A stretch of 64,000 nt of DNA from an uncultured Bacteroidia bacterium (GTDB lineage Bacteria; Bacteroidota; Bacteroidia; Bacteroidales; UBA932). A program made the translations under genes and the position numbers. The stretch's first letter is position 1. The number at the start of each line of letters is the position of its first letter. The notes under the pieces are model-generated. The model was not told the DNA's origin. It did no database searches and saw only the letters and a list, made by a program, of their open reading frames with translations. The stretch spans positions 33,101-97,100 of the forward strand of contig CACYHF010000007.1 in the NCBI GenBank assembly GCA_902774155.1, in the 5' to 3' direction. Below, piece after piece: positions 56,101 through 64,000 of this stretch.

Positions 56101-56465
56101 GCATGACCGTGGACAGCCCCAACCGTATCGATCCCAACGGCGTTCCCATGCTGTACACCTTCAATACCTATAACATGGACGGCACGGATGTCTCCATCTC
56201 CAACAACGCCGGTACTTCCACCCGTTGGCTGGTTTCCGGCAACTACCTGGTGATCAAGAACATCACGCTCTCCTATGAGCTGCCTAAGAAACTCCTCAAG
56301 CCGCTGCAGATGCAGGGCCTGTCCGTCAATGTCACCTGCGAGAACCTGGCCACCTTCTCGGCCCGCAAGGGTTTGAACCCGCAGTATAACTTCAGTGGTA
56401 CCACCAGCAGCAACGACTTCGTTACCGCCCGCGTGATCAGCGGTGGTCTTACGCTCCGCTTCTAA
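53127..56465 (+). CDS. SusC/RagA-family transporter 2 of the invertible locus
   Basis: A 1112-residue TonB-dependent transporter, a close paralogue of the one at 48019-51351. Signal MGKKIVLSMLGLILSLGLAFA, carboxypeptidase-regulatory-like domain (VTGKVTLAEDGSAAVGAGVVV), Ton-box region EAVVTIAYG, plug (IRGNGTVNGSYSPLYVIDGV; KDAASAALYGNRASNGVILI) and a barrel ending in Phe (GGLTLRF). Codons 112-130 are in the 56-bp inverted repeat. From there onward the gene uses strongly biased GC-ending codons, suggesting high expression, while the first 110 codons look less biased. susD2 follows 12 nt after the stop codon. The ligand is unknown. Confidence 0.95.
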   Translation: MGKKIVLSMLGLILSLGLAFAQQTRTVTGKVTLAEDGSAAVGAGVVVKGTTIGVMTDVNGNFVLSGIPASAKTLEISCIGMVTVEVPIQNVVNVALEADNELLEEAVVTIAYGAAKRSTLTGAISSVSADKIANRPTSSVTAALEGAVTGVQVNSTYGNPGSSPSIMIRGNGTVNGSYSPLYVIDGVPFGGNIADLNPADIESMTVLKDAASAALYGNRASNGVILITTKKGTEGRFSVTASINAGVYERGIPEYELADARQYMEIAWQGLKNDRQYYYGDTGADAITYASENLIAERLYMNIFDKADNALFQNGKLVSGINIKNGYKDDINWFDQAIRKGFRQEYNVSASGATNKSDYYMSVGYLDENGYMKTSKFDRLSGRAAVNIRPTTYMKLGFNVNVTHQNFNNTSTGSSSYVNPWMYCRNIAPIYPVHLHDINTGEYILDANGNKQYDPGSYIDANGQTIITRNQYADRHVIWENELNEDKSVRNTMNAIATAEFYFLKDFTFTITGNLGLRSDTEQTYNSAVIGDGKGNNGRGSRNEYNYKNYTFQQQLRWSHQFGSHNVNVLLGHENYANFYDYLYGYKTNEVFPGVNHLRNFTEITSLYNYGNNYRTESYLSRVRYNYMDKYNVEASFRRDGSSRFATNARWGNFWSVGANWMISKEEFMKNVTWVNSLKLRADFGEVGNDSGSGYYGYQALYTSGQNANKGAYWISQLPNYDLKWETGQSWGVGIESRLFNRLNFNVEYFDRRNKDLLFNVILPITAGGTSTSSSNPSITQNIGTMSNRGVEIEADFDIVRSRNWRVNIFANATFLKNRIISLPEQNRKDGIIDGTKRFVEGGDRYAFWLYQYAGVDQLTGLSLYKFDDERFYITSDNTADGTVLYGTKEDAEGNAHTLMAATNYTIINGQPYVWNPGSYGKKDWSGTATPTAYGSFGLNVSWNGLSLSTLFTYSLGSKVYDGIYAGKMGISATPSSAHVDNLKSWTEAPAGMTVDSPNRIDPNGVPMLYTFNTYNMDGTDVSISNNAGTSTRWLVSGNYLVIKNITLSYELPKKLLKPLQMQGLSVNVTCENLATFSARKGLNPQYNFSGTTSSNDFVTARVISGGLTLRF
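53460..53515 (+). repeat. 56-bp perfect inverted repeat, right copy (inside susC2)
   Basis: Identical to the reverse complement of 50966-51021. Recombination between the copies would invert about 2.5 kb containing both promoters, both 5' ends and the recombinase, leaving both susC reading frames intact. Confidence 0.9.
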
Positions 56466-56477
56466 CCCTTTAAAGAG

Positions 56478-57992
56478 ATGAAAGTCATGAAAAATATCAT
56501 CAGAATCTCCCTTATTCTTGCGGCCCTTTCCCTGGCAGCTGCCTGCGCCAAGGACTATATGGAAACCGCTCCCGAGAGCGCAGAATCTCCCGCTACCATT
56601 TTTGCCACCACCGACAACTGCAACCTGGCTATCAACGGCATGTGCAAGATGATGACCACCCAGTACTGGAGCCAGCAGGGTCTGAACGGTGAGGGCACCA
56701 TCAAGACCTGGTACGGTAACTTCGGTAACGACCTGCAGCGCTGCAACCAGACCGGTTGGGCTGCCCTGTGGAACCACACCTACAACGAGCAGGTGAACTC
56801 CTCCTACCTCTGCTACCCCTGGTACTACTACTATAAGATCATCTCCAATGCCAACCAGGTGATCGAGAATGTGGATAACGCCGAAGGCACCGAAGGCGAA
56901 CGCGCTTTCATCAAGGCCCAGGCCCTGACTTTCCGTGCCCACTCCTACACCATGCTCATGCAGCTGTATGCCTATCGCTGGCAGGACAGCAACAATGGCT
57001 CTGCCAACGGTGTGGCCCTCCGTCTGAACAGCGACACCAACGAGGATGGTTCGTATGACATTCCGCTGAGCACCCAGGCCGAATGCTACGCCCAGATCTA
57101 CAAAGACTGCGACGAGGCCATCAGCCTGTTCAAGTCCTGCGGTAAAGATCGTGACGCCGATGAGTTCTATAAACCCAACCTGAACGTGGCTTACGCCGTG
57201 AAGACCCGCGCCGCTCTGGTACGCGAAGACTGGGCTACCGCTGCAGCCTGCGCCCCCGAAGCCCGCAAGGGTCATCCCCTCATGAGCAAGTCCCAGTACA
57301 TGGACGGTGGTTTCTCCGACGAGAACGACGAGTGGATCTGGGGTGTCTATGAGTCCCAGGACCAGACCATCTACTACTACTCCTTCTTCGCCTATCAGGC
57401 TTCCAACGCTTCCAGTTCCATGCAGCGCACCTATCCGCTGGCCATCAGCAAGGAACTCTACGACCAGATTCCCACCACGGATGCCCGCCGCAAGATGTGG
57501 CTGGAGCCTACGGAAGCAGAAGCCAAGGAACTCAATGCCGCCGGCCGTAGCACCAAGACCCTGTACAAGCGCGCTTTCGCCGAGTATGGTGACAAGCTGT
57601 ACAGCACCAGCCTGGTGTATCAGTACATGCAGTTCAAGTTCCTGGCCACCTTCATGCCGGGCGGCGGTAGCTTCAACATCTACCGCAGCGCCGAAATGTA
57701 TCTGGCCGAGGCAGAAGCCAAGTGCCATCTGGGTCAGGATGCTTCCGCTCAGGCTCTCCTGAACGAGCTGAAGGAAGTGAAGCTCTATCGCCGTGTAGAC
57801 CTCTGGGGTGAAGGCTTCGACTGGTACGACTACAAGCGCTGGAACGAGCCCATCGTCCGCAAGAACAAGGCCCAGGGCGGCAACTTCAACGATGCCTTCG
57901 CCGTGACCATCAACGTGGAAGACGGCAACCGCTGGACCTGGAAGATTCCGAGAAACGAGACCGACTACAACAAGCTCATCAGCCTGGAGTAG
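56478..57992 (+). CDS. SusD/RagB-family lipoprotein, partner of susC2 (invertible locus)
   Basis: A 504-residue surface lipoprotein with signal MKVMKNIIRISLILAALSLAAAC. Paralogous to the SusD at 46412-48004 (shared ESPATIFA, KMMTTQYW, GLNGEGTI, YPWYYYYKIISNANQVIE). About 21 residues are missing near residue 431: the text runs LLNELKEVKLYRRVDLWGEG where the paralogue has an additional segment including DCTKTGDELL. The loss is in frame. Codons are strongly biased, as in susC2. A hairpin follows the stop codon. Confidence 0.92.
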   Translation: MKVMKNIIRISLILAALSLAAACAKDYMETAPESAESPATIFATTDNCNLAINGMCKMMTTQYWSQQGLNGEGTIKTWYGNFGNDLQRCNQTGWAALWNHTYNEQVNSSYLCYPWYYYYKIISNANQVIENVDNAEGTEGERAFIKAQALTFRAHSYTMLMQLYAYRWQDSNNGSANGVALRLNSDTNEDGSYDIPLSTQAECYAQIYKDCDEAISLFKSCGKDRDADEFYKPNLNVAYAVKTRAALVREDWATAAACAPEARKGHPLMSKSQYMDGGFSDENDEWIWGVYESQDQTIYYYSFFAYQASNASSSMQRTYPLAISKELYDQIPTTDARRKMWLEPTEAEAKELNAAGRSTKTLYKRAFAEYGDKLYSTSLVYQYMQFKFLATFMPGGGSFNIYRSAEMYLAEAEAKCHLGQDASAQALLNELKEVKLYRRVDLWGEGFDWYDYKRWNEPIVRKNKAQGGNFNDAFAVTINVEDGNRWTWKIPRNETDYNKLISLE

Positions 57993-58011
57993 TTTCCCGC
58001 TCCCTCTATCA

Positions 58012-58045
58012 AAGACGGCCTCCCGTAATCCGGGGGCCGTCTTCG
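58012..58045 (+). terminator. Hairpin terminator after susD2
   Basis: GC-rich stem (58012-58020 with 58035-58043) 20 nt after the susD2 stop codon. The T-run is weak (CTTCGT), so efficiency is uncertain. Confidence 0.5.
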
Positions 58046-58059
58046 TATGCGGGCGCGTG

Positions 58060-58197
58060 TTGCCGCCTCGGCATGTAGAATGCGCAAGAAGGCCGTTTTT
58101 CTGCCGAGGTGGCAAGGAAAACGGCCTTTTGCAGTGAAAACCCGGCCGCCTCGGCAAACAGAACGCACAGAACCGCGATTTCCTGCCGAGGCGGCAA
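58060..58197. repeat. REPIN-like element, copy 2, next to its transposase
   Basis: The best preserved copy. First palindrome bounded by TTGCCGCCTCGGCA and TGCCGAGGTGGCAA; second bounded by GCCGCCTCGGCA and TGCCGAGGCGGC. It ends 4 nt from the stop codon of the Y1 transposase gene. Confidence 0.8.
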
Positions 58198-58201
58198 CGG
58201 G

Positions 58202-59158
58202 CTAAGCGAGCACCAGGCATCGGCGAACTTGTTGTTCGGGAAGGCGATAGTCGTAGAAAAGTTGTCGGGCCAGCTGTTGCCTCTGGCTGCCGGTGAGCTG
58301 ATATACCGAAGAAACACCATAACCTCGTAAGAGATCGCTATCAATTAGATGGCAGACATCCAGGTCTTGCATTCGGGTGTGGCTGAAGTTGCGACCATTT
58401 TCGTTCTTCAGCATCTGGGCCACGGACCGTTCGTCGGCGTGCTCGATGTCGGCCAGGCTTATCGGCTTGCCGCTGTTGTCTTTCAACTGCTCCTGTATCC
58501 AGCTTTCATCGGTGAGCCGGTTCATCTGATACAAGTAGTTACGAGGAGAAACGTAGAACTGTTCCGCACGGCGGATTTCCATAAAACTACTCCGGACAAA
58601 CACCCCTTTTTCTGTCATTTGGTACTGGTCCGGGAACTCCGCATAGCGGGGAAGGTAGGTGGCCATACAGGCGCGGCTCATCGGGACCGGACGGTCGGCT
58701 TGCAAACCAATGTCTTGCACAAAGAGTTCACGGGCTGCGCAATAGGGGTATCCGAAGGCCGTTGCCGCTGCCGCATGGTGCAAGCCCTGCCGAAGGATAT
58801 AGTTCTCCAGAACCATCTGGTGAACCGTCCCGACAACCTTGAGGAGGAAGGTATACTTTTCCCCCAGGCGGCCCTTCCGGTCATATTTTCGGTTGAAGTA
58901 ACGGGTATAGGACATCCGGAGATTCGAAGCATAATGCATGGGCCGCGCTGAAAAAACGTTCTGATGCACGTGCGTTGACATCTCGGCATCTACAAGGATT
59001 TCGGTGTCTTCCGCGTAGCCCCGCAAAGCCATCAGGTTCACGAACATCCCATGGTCCTCCTCATCGCGGAACATTACTTCATTGTGCGATGTAAAGCAGA
59101 TATGATACGACTCCTTCATATCGGCAAGGTATGCATCCCTGCCCGGGAATCCAAGCAT
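58202..59158 (-). CDS. REP-associated tyrosine transposase (Y1, HUH superfamily; RAYT)
   Basis: A 318-residue IS200-like transposase domain protein that nicks and joins single-stranded DNA hairpins. The metal-binding HUH motif is in STHVHQNVF (near residue 63). The following stretch RMSYTRYFNRKYDRKGRLGEKY is typical of the family, and the catalytic Tyr is probably that of NYILRQGLHH (Y-x-x-x-Q) near residue 119. The C-terminal 150 residues are an extra domain with helix-turn-helix character (GKPISLADIEHADERSVAQML, GVSSVYQLTGSQRQQLARQL). The start at 59158 (MLGFPGRDAYLADMKESYH) fits relatives; an ATG at 59119 is an alternative. It is flanked by REPIN-like repeats and is not within a full insertion sequence. 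Confidence 0.8.
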   Translation of the reverse strand: MLGFPGRDAYLADMKESYHICFTSHNEVMFRDEEDHGMFVNLMALRGYAEDTEILVDAEMSTHVHQNVFSARPMHYASNLRMSYTRYFNRKYDRKGRLGEKYTFLLKVVGTVHQMVLENYILRQGLHHAAAATAFGYPYCAARELFVQDIGLQADRPVPMSRACMATYLPRYAEFPDQYQMTEKGVFVRSSFMEIRRAEQFYVSPRNYLYQMNRLTDESWIQEQLKDNSGKPISLADIEHADERSVAQMLKNENGRNFSHTRMQDLDVCHLIDSDLLRGYGVSSVYQLTGSQRQQLARQLFYDYRLPEQQVRRCLVLA

Positions 59159-59241
59159 CGTAAAAAAGATTGTGTTGTTTCAGGAGTTTTTTGTGTCTTT
59201 TTTACGATTTCCCTCCAAGCGTAGAATCTCCATTTTCTTCG

Positions 59242-59249
59242 TATATTTG
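59242..59249 (+). promoter_or_regulatory. -7 box (TATATTTG) before hflX
   Basis: Perfect TAnnTTTG, 6 nt before the hflX ATG; predicts a nearly leaderless mRNA and supports the start chosen. Confidence 0.5.
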
Positions 59250-59255
59250 CACTCT

Positions 59256-60440
59256 ATGAGCGAATTCAAAACCAATAAGGCCGTCTTTGTGGGCGTCATT
59301 CTGGAAAAGGGCGGCGAACGCAAGGTGCAGGAATACCTGGACGAACTGGCTTTTCTGGCCGAAACCGCCGGCGCCATCCCGGACAAGATGTTCACCCAGC
59401 GGCTGGACCGGCCGGACAAGGCCACATATATCGGCCCGGGCAAACTGGACGAAATCAAGGAATACTGCCAGGAAAACGAGATTGAGTACGTAATCTTCGA
59501 CGACGAACTCACGGGCATGCAGCAACGCAACATCGAAAAGGTGATTGCCTGCAGCGACGTGATAGACCGTACCAGCCTTATTCTGGAAATCTTTGCCCAG
59601 CGGGCCAAGACCTCCTATGCCAAGATGCAGGTGGAGCTGGCGCATTACAACTATATGCTCCCCCGCCTGGCCGGCATGTGGACGCACTTGGAACGGCAGC
59701 GAGGCGGTATGGGTACGCGCGGCGGTATGGGTGAAACCCAGATCGAAATCGACCGCCGTATTGTGAAGCAGCGCATCTCCAAGCTCAAGGAAGACCTTAA
59801 GAAGGTGGATAAGCAAATGGCCACGCAAAGGGGCAACAGAGGCTCTCTGGTGCGTCTGGCCCTGGTGGGCTATACCAATGTGGGCAAAAGCACGTTGATG
59901 AACCTGCTGGCCAAGAGCGACGTTTTCGCAGAGAACAAGCTCTTCGCCACGCTGGACACCACGGTGCGCAAGGTGGTTATCGAGAACGTGCCCTTCCTGC
60001 TGTCAGACACTGTGGGCTTCATTCGCAAACTGCCTACCCAGCTGGTGGAAGCGTTCAAGAGCACCCTGGACGAGGTCCGCGAGGCCGATGTCCTGGTCCA
60101 CGTGGTGGACATATCCCACCCCGGCTTCGAGGAGCAGATGGAGGTGGTGGAGCGGACGCTCCGGGATATCGGCGCGGCCAACAAGCCCGTTTACGTGGTC
60201 TTCAACAAGGTGGACGCCTACACCTACGAACCCTACGACGAATTCTCCCTCACGCCCAAGCAGCCCGTAAACCGCACGCTGGAAGAGCTCAAGAACAGCT
60301 GGATCGCCGAAGAAAAGACGCCCTGCATCTTCATCTCGGCCAAGGAGAAAATCGGCATAGAAAAACTCCGCAACGACCTATATAAAATCGTGGCCGAAAT
60401 CCACGCTGGCCGCTATCCCTTTAACAACTTCCTTTGGTAG
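59256..60440 (+). CDS. hflX: Ribosome-associated GTPase HflX
   Basis: Splits and rescues stalled ribosomes. It is 394 residues from the ATG at 59256 (MSEFKTNKAVFVGVILEKG). The N-terminal HflX domain contains KATYIGPGKLDEIKEY. The Gly-rich linker RGGMGTRGGMGETQIEIDRR lies near residue 152. GTPase motifs are GYTNVGKSTLMN (G1, near 205), DTVGFIRKLP (G3), NKVD (G4) and SAKEK (G5). An in-frame upstream extension back to 59172 is rejected because the promoter box lies inside it. It converges on the NRPS gene with a REP half-site between them. Confidence 0.96.
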   Translation: MSEFKTNKAVFVGVILEKGGERKVQEYLDELAFLAETAGAIPDKMFTQRLDRPDKATYIGPGKLDEIKEYCQENEIEYVIFDDELTGMQQRNIEKVIACSDVIDRTSLILEIFAQRAKTSYAKMQVELAHYNYMLPRLAGMWTHLERQRGGMGTRGGMGETQIEIDRRIVKQRISKLKEDLKKVDKQMATQRGNRGSLVRLALVGYTNVGKSTLMNLLAKSDVFAENKLFATLDTTVRKVVIENVPFLLSDTVGFIRKLPTQLVEAFKSTLDEVREADVLVHVVDISHPGFEEQMEVVERTLRDIGAANKPVYVVFNKVDAYTYEPYDEFSLTPKQPVNRTLEELKNSWIAEEKTPCIFISAKEKIGIEKLRNDLYKIVAEIHAGRYPFNNFLW

Positions 60441-60448
60441 ACACTTCA

Positions 60449-60468
60449 CCGCCTCGGCAGAAAAACGG
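60449..60468 (-). repeat. Solitary REP half-site
   Basis: CCGCCTCGGCAGAAAAACGG on the plus strand. Its complement matches the right half of the first palindrome of the element at 58060-58197 with one mismatch. It fills the 33-nt gap between convergent hflX and the NRPS gene. Confidence 0.6.
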
Positions 60469-60473
60469 ACCCG

Positions 60474-62816
<2,343 letters not shown>

Positions 62817-64000
62817 CCTTGGGCGTACCGGTGGAACCGGAAGTATACAGCAGGATAAACAGGCTTTCCGGCTTGGGCCCGGCTGTGGGCTTGCCTTCCG
62901 GCAGGTTGTCCAGCTGGTCGGTGGTGAGCACGGGCCCCTTGTACTCCCCTACCAGCGGAACCAGTTCCTTATCGGCAATGAGGAGCTTGGCGTGGGAATC
63001 CCTGATCATGAAGCTGAGGCGCTCCGGCGGGTAGGAAGGATCCAGCGGCTGATAGGCGCAACCGGTCTTCAGGGCCGCCAGGGAGGCCTTAGTCATCCAG
63101 ACGTTGCGGCCGATGAGCACAGCCACCACGTCTTCGTCCTTGAGGCCGAAGGAGAGGATTTTGGCCGCCAGCGCATCTGTGTAGCGGTCCAGCTCCTTGT
63201 AGCTGATGGTTTTGCCGTCAAAGAGCACGGCCGGGGCATCCGGGGTGGACTGGGCCTGTTGGCGGAACAGGTCTACCACGGTCTGGCTCGGGTCTATTTC
63301 CCGGGTATAGTTGTTGAAGCTGTCCAGCTGCTTGAGGCGCTCGCCGTCCACGAAGGGAATCTCCGTGAGGGCGACATCCTTGAGCATACCCCTCACCACG
63401 CATTCCATGGCATCTGCAAAGGACTGGATCAGCGGCTCGGTATACTGGCTGTCGTCATAGGCCAGGGCCAGTTCCGGGGCTTCTTCCGTACCCTCGATGA
63501 AAATACTCAGCGGGAACTTGGGCGTGTCCTGCGTCAGGAGTTCGTCTTCAAGCGGTTTTCCGTTGATGGTGTGTTTCTCCACCAGCCCCACCTGATAGGC
63601 CAGCATCACGGCCGGATGGAAGTCAAAGGCCGAAGACACCCTGGCAAAGGGATAGTTCTGGAAGGAAAGGGTGGTGTCAAAGTTGCGGTCCGTCTCTTTG
63701 AGGAAATCCCCCACCTTCTGCTCCCCGACTTCTCCCGAGAGCGGCATGGTGTTGACGAACATGCCGAATGTATTGACGCAGCGCATGTCTCCGCGGCCGT
63801 TGGCTACGGTGCTCATAAACACTTTCTGCTTGCCGCAGAAGGCGCTTACGGTTACAAATGCGGCCCCCAGGAAGTAGCTGGCCGGAGAGATCTCCAGTGC
63901 ATGGCAGCGCGCCATGATATCCACTCCTACCTTCTTGCGGAGCCACACCTCGTGGCCCACCTCGTCTTCCTGCGGTTTCTTGTCCGGAATCACGCCGGTT
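62817..64000 (-). pseudogene. NRPS, 5' part: condensation domain end and adenylation N-terminus
   Basis: The frame is open to the window edge, so the start and the condensation His motif are outside. Visible are the C-terminal half of a condensation domain (VANGRGDMRCVNTFGMFVNTMPL) and the adenylation N-terminus: TISYKELDRY, KTGCAYQPLDPSYP (A2) and LYTSGSTGTPK (A3). After that Lys the frame shifts: about 30 residues between A3 and A4 are missing and their length was not a multiple of three. The sequence on either side is otherwise intact, without further stops, so the event is recent or a sequencing/assembly error. With the 3' part this is a C-A-T-R module; other modules could lie upstream. 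Confidence 0.85.

Noticed and set aside
53316-58220. A 1634-codon open frame on the minus strand opposite susC2, susD2 and the REPIN-like element
   Set aside because: An artefact of strongly biased GC-ending codons in the real genes. The sense strand encodes clear SusC and SusD proteins, and the antisense product resembles nothing.
59172-59255. N-terminal extension of HflX by 28 residues
   Set aside because: It would place the TATATTTG promoter box inside the coding region and has no likeness to HflX; the ATG at 59256 fits the family start.

Overview
The window looks like chromosome of a GC-rich member of the order Bacteroidales, probably an intestinal species. Genus cannot be told from the sequence. 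The evidence is three SusC/SusD pairs, Bacteroidota-type -7 boxes (TAnnTTTG) before many genes, a type IX secretion (T9SS) cargo protease beside a PorV-like protein, a TonB receptor/DUF4249 operon, and a coaX-OMP-TPR-lptC cluster. No rRNA, tRNA or CRISPR array was seen.

Layout. 1-11.4 kb: mutS (3' end outside the window), two tandem NSS-family transporters, thyA, an in-frame fusion of dihydrofolate reductase with aldose 1-epimerase, a thioredoxin-like lipoprotein and a large propeller/beta-barrel protein. 11.4-24.9 kb, all on the minus strand: CpXC protein, galK, an exo/endonuclease-phosphatase protein, ychF, a PpiD-like foldase, lptC, a TPR protein, an outer-membrane barrel, coaX and mfd. 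24.85-25.08 kb is AT-rich, holds DnaA-box-like motifs and separates divergent gene blocks; it is a candidate replication origin. 25.1-29.7 kb, plus strand: ruvB, an Ntn hydrolase, frdA and frdB. 29.7-46.2 kb, minus strand: PorV-like protein with a T9SS subtilase, a SusCD locus with a surface lipoprotein, and a TonB receptor/DUF4249/MG2-like operon.

46.4-58 kb is the most interesting part. Two paralogous SusCD pairs diverge from a tyrosine recombinase gene. Their susC genes share a perfect 56-bp inverted repeat just before the plug domain and a second 37-bp inverted repeat across the start codons. This looks like a recombinase-driven inversion system that exchanges promoters and N-termini between two nutrient importers. 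58-60.5 kb carries a REP-associated (Y1, HUH) transposase with matching REPIN-like repeats at three places, then hflX. 60.5-64 kb is a condensation-adenylation-carrier-reductase NRPS interrupted by an out-of-frame deletion.

Two unlinked intergenic repeats of exactly 111 bp (7.3 and 14.3 kb) with a compensated central hairpin form a second miniature-element family. Several genes (frdB, the second susD, the NRPS, folA-galM) carry small indels that deserve checking against raw reads, because they could be real or assembly errors.
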